Below are positions 41,028-48,365 of a stretch of 48,365 bases of DNA, piece by piece; the stretch's first letter is position 1; each line of letters begins with the position of its first letter. The DNA is from SKKY01 sp964622305 (GTDB lineage Bacteria; Bacillota; Peptococcia; Peptococcales; SKKY01), in the NCBI GenBank assembly GCA_964622305.1, contig CAZUPR010000007.1:1-48365 (forward strand), given 5' to 3'. The translations under genes and the position numbers were made by a program. Below the pieces are notes generated by a model that saw only the letters and a list, made by a program, of their open reading frames with translations, searched no databases and was not told the DNA's origin.

Positions 41028-41697
41028 AAAAAGAATTGCTCTGACCATAATCCTCTTCTTTTTTGGTATAATAAGTACAACTCAATATCAGTCTTTTGTC
41101 AGCTCCTCAGGTGACTTAAGCAATCACGAACAGGCGGAGCTTGCCGCTATGACCAGGGAATTGACAACCCGAAAAAGGGTTCTTGATGAAGAAATTACCA
41201 ACCTGGAAAGAAGGCTCAATCAGCTGGAGGCATCTGGCAGTGGCCAGGCTAAGGCAAGAGATGATTTGCTTTATGAAATTAATAAACTAAAAAAATTAAA
41301 TGGCAGCTCTTCCTTAAAAGGGCCAGGCATTATAATGACGATTGATGGACATGCGCCAGTTATCTACACTGATCTGGTTAAGGTAATTAATGAGCTGTGG
41401 AATTCTGGAGCCGAGGCAATTAATATTAACGGCAACCGCATAACTTCCCGGACTTATTTTTATCAGTCTGAAGAAACTTACCAAATGACTGTAAACAGCA
41501 CCCTGCTTGAAGCTCCTTACATTATCAGGGCTTTGGGCAATCCTCAGGTTTTAAAAAATGGTATTGAATTACCTGGAGGGATAATTGACTTGCTCCACGC
41601 ATATGGGATTTATCCAGAAATTAAAACTATGCCGGAGTTGGTTTTAGAACCCACCAACAAGGAAATAACTTTTTCTTATGCGAAAGACTCTAACTAA
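41011..41697 (+). CDS. DUF881 (YlxW/YlxX-like) protein
   Basis: The 228-residue protein (or 225 from ATG 41020) has one N-terminal span (RIALTIILFFFGIISTTQY), a coiled coil (about 45-80), and a complete DUF881 core: LKGPGIIMTIDG, DLVKVINELWNSGAEAININ, NRITSRTYF and GIIDLLHAYGI. DUF881 proteins are extracytoplasmic, membrane anchored, of unknown function. The pair flanking sbp repeats the Bacillus arrangement. Confidence 0.88.
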   Translation: MMIMNKKRIALTIILFFFGIISTTQYQSFVSSSGDLSNHEQAELAAMTRELTTRKRVLDEEITNLERRLNQLEASGSGQAKARDDLLYEINKLKKLNGSSSLKGPGIIMTIDGHAPVIYTDLVKVINELWNSGAEAININGNRITSRTYFYQSEETYQMTVNSTLLEAPYIIRALGNPQVLKNGIELPGGIIDLLHAYGIYPEIKTMPELVLEPTNKEITFSYAKDSN

Positions 41698-41714
41698 TTT
41701 TCTGAGGTGTTCTT

Positions 41715-42788
41715 ATGATTGAAAATGGAGATTTACTGGTTATTAAGGCTAAGAACAATGTTTTTAAAGATCTCTATAAGGCAAAGGTTCTTGCAGTAGA
41801 TGAAGATTTTATTTTTCTCGAGCTGCCTCTCACGCCTGACGGCAAATATGTCCTGCCAGCTGAGGGGACCATGCTCTATCTTTTCAATCAAAGAAGCAGA
41901 AAGGAATATATTTCTGAACTGATTGCCAAAGAAGTATCACCCTCCCAGTATTTAAAGGTAAAAAAACCCTTTTACCGTAAGGGCGGCAAGACTAAATTTA
42001 TCTCTATTGCCTCTGGTAAGGGTGGTGTTGGAAAAACAAGCTTCGCAATTAATTTAGCAGTAACCCTCAGTCAAAAAGGCTATAATACCTTCTTACTTGA
42101 TGCCGATATGGGCATGGCCAATGTTGATATTCTCATGAACTTAAGATCCAAATATACTATAAAAGATATTATTGATAATGATATTAATATTATGGAAGCT
42201 GTTGTGGAAGGGCCTGGCGGAGTCAATGTTATCCCTGGCGGGTCTGGTTTTAAAGATTTGGCCAATATTGATATCTGGAAGTTTAACAAGCTGGTTAACA
42301 GCTTTAATGAACTGGAAAAATATGCTGATTATGTAATTATTGATACCGGTGCCGGCATCGCCAACAACGTTATGAATTTTCTCTTGGCCAGCCATGAAGT
42401 TTTGGTTATCACTACGCCCGAACCACATTCTATAACTGACGCCTACGCCCTGATTAAGACCATTGATGAGACTGACCCGTCAATCACTATTAAACTTATT
42501 ATTAATAAGGTTGAGGACGCCGAAGAGGCCAATTTCATCTCTTCTAAAATTATTGGTGTGGCCCGGCAAAATCTGAAAATAAAGATTTTTAAATATGGTT
42601 TTATTCCAGAGGATTATGCAGTCAGCAGGTCTGTTAAAAAAAGGCGCCCCTTTGTATTGGGCGAAACCGACTGTTATGCTTCTCAGTGTGTGGAAAGCAT
42701 AGCTAATTTGATAATTAATAAGCCTTATACTGAAATCGTGGTTAAAAAGAATTTCGCCGACAGGTTAAGGACCCTTTTCAATCGCTAA
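41715..42788 (+). CDS. MinD/FlhG-type ATPase with N-terminal YcgR-N-like domain
   Basis: The 357-residue protein has a deviant Walker A SGKGGVGKTSFAINLA near residue 97, LLDADMGMANVDI and VIIDTGAGI, placing it with FlhG/YlxH and MinD. The first 85 residues form a separate beta-rich unit (ENGDLLVIKA, YKAKVLAVDEDFIFLELPL, LPAEGTMLYLF) resembling the PilZN domain of YcgR. The C-terminus is basic (KNFADRLRTLFNR) and could be a membrane-binding helix. No flagellar genes are near. It is last in the DUF881-sbp operon, with SD GAGGTG. Confidence 0.8.
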   Translation: MIENGDLLVIKAKNNVFKDLYKAKVLAVDEDFIFLELPLTPDGKYVLPAEGTMLYLFNQRSRKEYISELIAKEVSPSQYLKVKKPFYRKGGKTKFISIASGKGGVGKTSFAINLAVTLSQKGYNTFLLDADMGMANVDILMNLRSKYTIKDIIDNDINIMEAVVEGPGGVNVIPGGSGFKDLANIDIWKFNKLVNSFNELEKYADYVIIDTGAGIANNVMNFLLASHEVLVITTPEPHSITDAYALIKTIDETDPSITIKLIINKVEDAEEANFISSKIIGVARQNLKIKIFKYGFIPEDYAVSRSVKKRRPFVLGETDCYASQCVESIANLIINKPYTEIVVKKNFADRLRTLFNR

Positions 42789-42838
42789 CATTTGGGGACG
42801 CAACATTCTGTCCGGACAGAATGTTGCGTCCCCAAATG
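42789..42838. repeat. Perfect 50-bp palindrome, REP-like
   Basis: The 25-base arm begins CATTTGGGGACGCAACATTC and is followed without spacer by its exact reverse complement, centred on TCCGGA. It starts directly after the stop codon of the minD-like gene. Perfect arms with a GGGGACG core are typical of REP-like elements moved by RAYT transposases; none is encoded here. Too long and uninterrupted for an ordinary terminator. Confidence 0.85.
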
Positions 42839-42846
42839 CAAAATAT

Positions 42847-42900
42847 AAAGGAGGAGTAACTTTCAAGAAAAATATTCTTGAAAATTACTCCTCCTTTTTT
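42847..42900 (+). terminator. Terminator of the DUF881-sbp-minD operon
   Basis: A 23-bp stem with one mismatch (AAAGGAGGAGTAACTTTCAA arm) with an AAATA loop is followed by a T run on the plus strand. On the minus strand it follows leuB and may end that transcript too. Confidence 0.85.
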
Positions 42901-42920
42901 GATTGATATCAAAGCCTGCG

Positions 42921-43988
42921 TCAGACAGAATGTTGCGTCCCCAGATGTTGGATAATCAGCTGGGTAAATTCTTTTGTGCCGGTTTTTCTGCCATTTTTTC
43001 CGGCTATATCTGGTGTCAGGTATCCATCTGCCAGAACAGCTTCAACCGCGTCTTCTATGGCCTTGGCAGCAGCCTCCTCTTTAAAGGAGTATCTAAGCAT
43101 CATAGCTACTGACAATATCGTAGCAATTGGATTGGCAAGATTCATACCAGCTATATCTGGTGCTGAACCATGGGCTGGTTCATAAAGGCTGATTTTTCCG
43201 CCAAGACTGGCTGATGGCAGCATGCCTAAAGATCCGGCAATGGCTGCAGCTTCATCGGAAAGAATATCGCCAAACATATTTTCAGTAACTAAAACATCAA
43301 ATTGTTGTGGGTTAATTATGAGTTGTATGGAAGCATTGTCCACATAAAGCTCTTCTACCTTAACTTCTGGATAGTCTTTGGCAACTTCTGCCAAAACCTC
43401 TCTCCAGAGTCTTGATGTTTCTAAGACATTGGCCTTATCTACAGAGTGAATTATTTTCCTTCTCTGCATGGCCATTTCAAAGGCTTCAACTAGAATTCTT
43501 TTTATTTCTTCTTTTGAGTAGGAGATTGTATCGTAGGCATTATCGCCCTCTCTCCCCTTGTCGCCAAAATAGGCCCCACCAGTAAGTTCCCTTAAAATAA
43601 CCATATCAGTTCCTTCCAGACACTCCGGTTTCCAAACCACCATGCCTGCAAGAACAGGAAAATACTTAACAGGTCTGATATTGCAATAAAGCCCCAGCCT
43701 TTTTCTTAAATCTAAAAGGGCTGATTCAGGTCTAAGGCTTCTCTCTACCTGATCCCATTTGGGACCACCAACTGCTCCTAAAAGAACAGCATCCGCCCGC
43801 TGGATGATTTCCCAGGTCTCGTCAGGAAAGGGTTTTCCATAAGCATCAAAGCCTGCTCCTCCAAATTTTCCCTCTTCATACTCAAAATCTATTTTAAAAA
43901 TTCCAGCTACTTTACTTAAGACTTCTATGGCAGCCTGGCTAATTTCCGGACCAATTCCGTCGCCCGGTAAAACCGCAATTTTATACAA
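42921..43988 (-). CDS. leuB: 3-isopropylmalate dehydrogenase
   Basis: The 355-residue NAD-dependent enzyme performs the third leucine step. Motifs: LPGDGIGPEISQAAIEVL at the start, RELTGGAYFGDKGREG, and the metal/nucleotide segment LYEPAHGSAPDIAGMNLANP. The last eight residues HLGTQHSV are encoded by a copy of the neighbouring palindromic repeat and are not family-conserved. It starts directly after leuD. Confidence 0.95.
   Translation of the reverse strand: MYKIAVLPGDGIGPEISQAAIEVLSKVAGIFKIDFEYEEGKFGGAGFDAYGKPFPDETWEIIQRADAVLLGAVGGPKWDQVERSLRPESALLDLRKRLGLYCNIRPVKYFPVLAGMVVWKPECLEGTDMVILRELTGGAYFGDKGREGDNAYDTISYSKEEIKRILVEAFEMAMQRRKIIHSVDKANVLETSRLWREVLAEVAKDYPEVKVEELYVDNASIQLIINPQQFDVLVTENMFGDILSDEAAAIAGSLGMLPSASLGGKISLYEPAHGSAPDIAGMNLANPIATILSVAMMLRYSFKEEAAAKAIEDAVEAVLADGYLTPDIAGKNGRKTGTKEFTQLIIQHLGTQHSV
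42922..42947. repeat. Half copy of the palindromic repeat, overlapping the leuB 3' end
   Basis: CAGACAGAATGTTGCGTCCC, continuing CAGATG, matches one arm of the 42789-42838 palindrome with two or three differences. It supplies the final codons and stop of leuB. Confidence 0.8.
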
Positions 43989-44483
43989 TCAGTCCACCCT
44001 GCCTTTCACGTAATTAAGTAAGTTTCCTTTAGCAATTATTTCTTTTATAAATTCTGGGAAAGCTTCTGTTTCATAGGTTTTACCCTTAGTGACATTTGTC
44101 AAAATTCCCTTATCAAGATCAATTTGAACTTCATCACCCTGATCAAGTTCATCAACCGCCTCTGGTGAAGCTACAATGGGAAGCCCAATATTTATAGCAT
44201 TTCTGTAAAAAATGCGGGCAAAACTCTTGGCCACAACCACACTGATTCCAGCTGCTTTAATAGCAAAAGGAGCATGTTCTCTGGAACTGCCACAACCAAA
44301 GTTTTTACCGGCAACCAAAATATCGCCAGCATTAATTACATTGGCAAAATCAGGGATCAGATCTTCAAGACAGTGCTTTTTCATGTTTTCTTCACTGGCA
44401 TCATTCAGATACCTGGCGGCAATAATTAAATCTGTGTCGATATCATCGCCAACTTTCCAGACATTTCCTTGATATAGAGACAT
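43989..44483 (-). CDS. leuD: 3-isopropylmalate dehydratase small subunit
   Basis: The 164-residue subunit completes the aconitase-type active site with LeuC. Motifs: GDDIDTDLIIAARYL, VAGKNFGCGSSREHAPFAIK and FARIFYRNAINIGLP. The short (archaeal/clostridial) form. It starts one base before the leuC stop boundary, with the stop of leuC directly adjoining. Confidence 0.95.
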   Translation of the reverse strand: MSLYQGNVWKVGDDIDTDLIIAARYLNDASEENMKKHCLEDLIPDFANVINAGDILVAGKNFGCGSSREHAPFAIKAAGISVVVAKSFARIFYRNAINIGLPIVASPEAVDELDQGDEVQIDLDKGILTNVTKGKTYETEAFPEFIKEIIAKGNLLNYVKGRVD

Positions 44484-45752
44484 CTATATTACCTCCTCTG
44501 GTGAAGCAATTTTTCCCGCAATTGCCGATGCTGCAGCCAGGGCTGGGTTGGAAAGATAAACTTCACTCTCCGGATGCCCCATCCTGCCAACAAAGTTCCT
44601 GTTTGTAGTAGAAATGGCCCTCTCACCCTGGGCTAAAATTCCCATATGTCCTCCCAGACAGGGGCCACAAGTTGGTGTTGAGAAAACTCCTCCTGCATCA
44701 ATAACAATATCAACTATACCTTTTTTAATGCACTCCTTGTAAACATCCTGGGTACCAGGAATTACAATTAATCTCACATGAGGGGCAACCTTTTTACCCT
44801 TCAAAATTGAGGCAGCGATTTCCATATCTTCAAGCCTGCCATTTGTGCATGAGCCAATAACAGACTGGTCAATTCTAATTTCCCCTTTAATTTCACTTAT
44901 AGCCTTGGTGTTTGAAGGAGCATGAGGGAAAGCCACCTGAGGTTCAAGCTGGGCCAGGTCAATTTCAATAACCTGACTGTATTTTGCATCAGCATCACTC
45001 TCGTAAACAGTATATTCCTCAGTGAAACGCCCTTGCAGATAGTCTATAGTGATCTGATCCACCGGGAAAATACCATTTTTAGCTCCGGCTTCAATGGCCA
45101 TATTGGAGATGGTCAGACGGCTGTCCATAGACAGGTATTGGATACCATCGCCAACAAACTCAAGAGCCTGATAGCGGGCCCCATCAACTCCTATCTTGCC
45201 AATCAGATAAAGAATGACGTCTTTTCCGCTAACCCAGGGGTTAAGAGGTTTATTCTTAACCACTACCTTTATACTTTCAGGTACTCTAAGCCAGGTATCA
45301 CCTGTAGCCATGGCAGCAGCAATATCAGTAGAACCCATACCTGTCGAAAAAGCTCCCAGAGCTCCATAGGTACAAGTATGTGAGTCTGCCCCGATAATCA
45401 ACTGGCCAGGACCAACAATTCCCTGCTCAGGTAAAAGACAGTGTTCTATTCCCATTCTGCCAACTTCAAAATAGTGGGTCAAATCTTGTTCCATGGCAAA
45501 TTCTCTCAGTTCCTTACACTGCTGGGCTGATTGAATATCCTTATTAGGAGCAAAATGGTCAGGAATCATTACTACCTTGTCTTTATCAAAAACCTTTTCT
45601 TTATCAAGTTTACGAAATTCTTTAATGGCAACCGGGCCAGTAATATCATTGCTAAGAACTATATCTGTCTTGGCAGTGATTAAATCACCAGGCTTTACTG
45701 ACTCAAGGCCAGCATGGGCTGCAAGAATTTTTTCAGTCATGGTCATTCCCAT
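44484..45752 (-). CDS. leuC: 3-isopropylmalate dehydratase large subunit
   Basis: The 422-residue [4Fe-4S] protein isomerises 2- to 3-isopropylmalate. Cluster cysteines lie in VIGSCTNGR and in PTCGPCLGG; GADSHTCTYGALGAFSTGMG is the substrate region. It is the short form paired with separate LeuD. SD AAGGGGTG precedes ATG 45752. Confidence 0.95.
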   Translation of the reverse strand: MGMTMTEKILAAHAGLESVKPGDLITAKTDIVLSNDITGPVAIKEFRKLDKEKVFDKDKVVMIPDHFAPNKDIQSAQQCKELREFAMEQDLTHYFEVGRMGIEHCLLPEQGIVGPGQLIIGADSHTCTYGALGAFSTGMGSTDIAAAMATGDTWLRVPESIKVVVKNKPLNPWVSGKDVILYLIGKIGVDGARYQALEFVGDGIQYLSMDSRLTISNMAIEAGAKNGIFPVDQITIDYLQGRFTEEYTVYESDADAKYSQVIEIDLAQLEPQVAFPHAPSNTKAISEIKGEIRIDQSVIGSCTNGRLEDMEIAASILKGKKVAPHVRLIVIPGTQDVYKECIKKGIVDIVIDAGGVFSTPTCGPCLGGHMGILAQGERAISTTNRNFVGRMGHPESEVYLSNPALAAASAIAGKIASPEEVI

Positions 45753-45767
45753 AAAAAGACACCCCTT

Positions 45768-47288
45768 TTAAGAATATTTTTTCTCATAATTGAGAGCCTT
45801 GTTAATGCCATTCACATAGGAACGGGCAGAAGCTTCAATAATATCAACGCTGACACCCTTGCCGATAAAGACCTTACCCTTATATCTTACCTTGGTAAGT
45901 ACCTCACCCTGGGCATCCTTACCTGAGGTTACTGAGTTAATCTTGTAATCTTCCAGGTTGAAATCGCCGCTGACAATAGAGTTGATAGCCTTGTAAATAG
46001 CTTCAATAGGACCTTTGCCTGGCTCAGCTTTTTCAATAAGAATATCATTTATCTTAACCCCTACAGTTGCAGTGGCGGAGATGTTTGTGCCTGAGGAAAC
46101 GTGAAGATAAACGAACTTATAGATTTCGTCCTCTCTAAGAAGTTCTTCATCTACCAGGGCGATTAAATCTTCGTCCTTGATTTCCTTCTTCTTGTCGCAG
46201 AGATCCTTAAATTTAGCAAAGAGATCATTGAGGCGATCCCCTTCCAGGTCATAGCCTAATTCATGAAGCTTAGCTTTAAAGCCAGAACGGCCAGAGTGCT
46301 TACCCAGAACCAGAGTCTCAGCAGGGACCCCTATCATATCGGGATTCATAATTTCATAAGTTTCTCTGTTCTTTAAGATACCATCCTGGTGAATTCCAGA
46401 TTCGTGAGCAAAGGCATTTTTACCCACAATAGCCTTGTTAGGCTGGATAACAATACCTGTAAGTCTGCTGACAAGATTACTGGAACGATAGATTTCTTTT
46501 TTAACAATATTTGTTTCTAAATTATAGTAATCATTTCTGGTGTAAAGAGACATTACAAACTCTTCCATAGAAGCATTGCCGGCTCTTTCACCCAGACCAT
46601 TAATTGTACATTCAACCTGTCTGGCTCCATTTTCAACAGCGGCCAAAGAGTTGGCTACTGCCAGGCCCAGGTCATTGTGACAGTGGACGCTGATTCTGGC
46701 CTTATCTATATTTGCTACACCTTCTTTGACGCTTTTAATGAAGGCACCATATTCCTTAGGAGTAGCATAGCCAACAGTATCCGGCAGGTTAACTGTGGTA
46801 GCACCAGCATCGATAACCTTTTCTAAAAGCTTACATAAGAAAGGAACTTCACTCCTAAAAGCATCCTCAGCGGAAAACTCTACATTTTCTACATAAGACT
46901 TAGCATGCTTTACAGCCGCAACAGCAGCCTCTATAACCTGATCAGGCTCCATTTTCAACTTATATTGCATATGAATAGGACTTGTAGCAATAAAAGTATG
47001 AATTCTTGGTTTTTTGGCATGCTTCACTGCCTCCCAGCAGCGGTCAATATCTTCCTTGTTGGCCCTGCTAAGACCTGCTACTTCTGCATGTTTTACCACT
47101 TCAGCAACAGCTTTTACAGACTCAAAGTCTCCAGGTGAGGCCATAGGAAAACCTGCTTCAATACAATCAACACCAAGTTTATCCAATTGCTTGGCAATAA
47201 TTAATTTCTCTCTAATATTAAGACTAACCCCAGGTGTCTGCTCACCATCTCTTAAGGTTGTATCAAAAATATATATTTTCTTATCCAT
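45768..47288 (-). CDS. leuA: 2-isopropylmalate synthase
   Basis: The 506-residue enzyme condenses acetyl-CoA and 2-oxoisovalerate. Motifs: FDTTLRDGEQTPGVSLN and SVHCHNDLGLAVANSLAAV (metal His pair). The C-terminal regulatory domain (about 390-500) is present, so leucine feedback is expected. SD GGGGGAAG precedes the ATG. It follows ilvC by 29 bases. Confidence 0.95.
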   Translation of the reverse strand: MDKKIYIFDTTLRDGEQTPGVSLNIREKLIIAKQLDKLGVDCIEAGFPMASPGDFESVKAVAEVVKHAEVAGLSRANKEDIDRCWEAVKHAKKPRIHTFIATSPIHMQYKLKMEPDQVIEAAVAAVKHAKSYVENVEFSAEDAFRSEVPFLCKLLEKVIDAGATTVNLPDTVGYATPKEYGAFIKSVKEGVANIDKARISVHCHNDLGLAVANSLAAVENGARQVECTINGLGERAGNASMEEFVMSLYTRNDYYNLETNIVKKEIYRSSNLVSRLTGIVIQPNKAIVGKNAFAHESGIHQDGILKNRETYEIMNPDMIGVPAETLVLGKHSGRSGFKAKLHELGYDLEGDRLNDLFAKFKDLCDKKKEIKDEDLIALVDEELLREDEIYKFVYLHVSSGTNISATATVGVKINDILIEKAEPGKGPIEAIYKAINSIVSGDFNLEDYKINSVTSGKDAQGEVLTKVRYKGKVFIGKGVSVDIIEASARSYVNGINKALNYEKKYS

Positions 47289-47317
47289 GAAACAGCTTCC
47301 CCCTTTTTGAAATATCT

Positions 47318-48310
47318 TTATTTCTTTAACCAGGACATGCTGTTTCTGAGATTCCTTCCTACTTCTTCAATCAGATGATTGTCGTCAATTCTCTTCATGG
47401 CAGTAAATCTTGGTCTTCTGGCAATATTGTCCAATAAGAATTCACTGGCAAACTTGCCTGTTTGAATATCACTAAGGACAGCCTTCATTTCTTTTCTTAC
47501 ATCTTCATTGATAATTCTTTTACCAGTAACCAAGTCACCAAATTCTGCAGTATCACTTATGGAATAACGCATGTTGGCGATACCACCTTCATACATTAAG
47601 TCTACAATCAATTTCATTTCATGCAGACATTCAAAATAAGCAATTTCTGGCTGGTAGCCGGCTTCTACAAGTGTGTCAAAACCAGCTCTTACAAGCTCTG
47701 TCATGCCACCACAAAGTACAGCTTGTTCACCAAAAAGGTCTGTTTCTGTTTCTTCGGCAAAGGTTGTTTCAATTAAACCTGAACGAGTACAGCCTACGCC
47801 CATACCAAAAGCGAGGGCTCTTTTTTGAGCATTTCCTGTTGCATCCTGGTGTACCGCAATTAAGCCTGGTACAGCCTGGCCTTCAACATAAAGTCTTCTA
47901 ACCATATGGCCTGGTCCCTTAGGAGCAATCATAAATACGTCAACATCTGCAGGAGGAACGATTTGTTTGAAATGAATGTTAAAACCGTGGGAGAAGGAGA
48001 TAGCATCTCCAGCCTTAAGGTTTGGTTTAATATCATTTTCGTAAACATCACCCTGAGCCTCATCAGGCAGGAGGACGTGAATAACATCAGCCTTGGCACA
48101 AGCTTCTGCAATTGAGTAAACTTCCAGACCATCTTCTTTTGCCTGGGCAACGGACTTTGAACTTGGTCTAAGACCAACGATAACATTTAAGCCGCTGTCT
48201 TTCATGTTTTGAGCCTGAGCGTGTCCCTGACTTCCATAACCCAGAACCGCAATGGTCTGACCTTTTAAATCCTCTAGATTTGCATCTTTTTCATAATAAA
48301 TTTTAAGCAT
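47318..48310 (-). CDS. ilvC: Ketol-acid reductoisomerase
   Basis: The 330-residue class I enzyme converts acetolactate to dihydroxyisovalerate. N-terminal VLGYGSQGHAQAQNMKDSG binds NADPH, with Arg and Ser residues following (GLRPSSKS) that suit NADPH. Metal-binding acidic residues lie in DLFGEQAVLCGG. AGGAGG precedes the ATG. The operon probably continues beyond the window with ilvB/ilvN. Confidence 0.96.
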   Translation of the reverse strand: MLKIYYEKDANLEDLKGQTIAVLGYGSQGHAQAQNMKDSGLNVIVGLRPSSKSVAQAKEDGLEVYSIAEACAKADVIHVLLPDEAQGDVYENDIKPNLKAGDAISFSHGFNIHFKQIVPPADVDVFMIAPKGPGHMVRRLYVEGQAVPGLIAVHQDATGNAQKRALAFGMGVGCTRSGLIETTFAEETETDLFGEQAVLCGGMTELVRAGFDTLVEAGYQPEIAYFECLHEMKLIVDLMYEGGIANMRYSISDTAEFGDLVTGKRIINEDVRKEMKAVLSDIQTGKFASEFLLDNIARRPRFTAMKRIDDNHLIEEVGRNLRNSMSWLKK

Positions 48311-48365
48311 TTTACTTCCTCCTATTTTTTTATTTTTATTTTTAATTTTTATTTTTTAATTTTAT

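Noticed and set aside
42789..42838. The palindrome as the main terminator of the minD-like gene
   Set aside because: It lacks a T run; the next hairpin (42847-42900) with its T run is a much better terminator.
44922..45383. 153-codon plus-strand frame opposite leuC
   Set aside because: It is complementary to conserved LeuC motifs and shows no family features.
48311..48365. T-box or leucine leader before ilvC
   Set aside because: Only 55 bases of A/T-rich sequence are in the window, with no T-box or leader peptide visible; ilvC is probably internal to an operon.

Overview
The window is AT-rich DNA from a low-GC, anaerobic-looking Bacillota-type bacterium. The housekeeping gene order (ylxM-ffh-rpsP-khpA-ylqD-rimM-trmD-rplS-lepB-rbgA-rnhB and cdaA-cdaR-glmM-acpS-alr-mazEF), the strong AGGAGG-type ribosome binding sites and the sbp/DUF881 genes all fit Bacillota. 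A halophilic or alkaliphilic clostridial relative such as Halanaerobiales is possible but not proven. Most genes lie on the minus strand. There is one assembly gap of exactly 100 N at 40387-40486. I see no rRNA, tRNA or CRISPR array.

Region 1 (1-6250) is accessory. It holds the probable end of an insertion sequence, a HicB/HicA-type toxin-antitoxin pair, a beheaded nucleotidyltransferase, a lipoprotein, a secreted SLH-like plus BsuPI protein, a 41-residue membrane peptide, a PAS-PAS-GGDEF protein with a decayed HD-GYP domain, a DUF368 lipid-carrier transporter, and a YvrJ-amidase pair.

Region 2 (6253-12756) is a tight seven-gene operon from one good promoter: DEAD-box helicase, HerA/DUF853 ATPase, barnase-like RNase lipoprotein, barstar, undecaprenyl-diphosphatase, a PilJ-PAS-GGDEF-hemerythrin cyclase and a MazG-like pyrophosphohydrolase. 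A helix-hairpin-helix protein and yraN follow.

Region 3 (13760-24868) is the most striking part. It is a 12-gene complex I operon in the order nuoA-B-C-D-H-I-J-K-L-M-N-M. There are no nuoE, nuoF or nuoG genes, so the NADH-oxidising module is absent. There are two complete NuoM subunits, and NuoL carries an apparent 26-residue duplication in its C-terminal lateral-helix region. Together these suggest an enlarged proton- or ion-pumping arm with four antiporter-like subunits, fed by a donor other than NADH, perhaps ferredoxin. The block lies between rnhB and yraN, which are commonly near neighbours in Bacillota.

Region 4 (24941-31935) is the SRP / ribosome-maturation cluster. Region 5 (31999-39965) holds a lone TerD protein, a second signal peptidase I, a polysaccharide deacetylase, mazEF with a shortened antitoxin, and the cell-wall / c-di-AMP genes alr, acpS, glmM, cdaR and cdaA. 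Region 6 (40070-42788, plus strand) is DUF881-sbp-DUF881-minD/flhG-like, where the ATPase carries an extra N-terminal domain resembling YcgR-N. Region 7 (42921-48310) is the leucine operon ilvC-leuA-leuC-leuD-leuB. Its last gene ends inside a copy of a palindromic repeat, and a perfect 50-bp copy of that repeat stands beside it.
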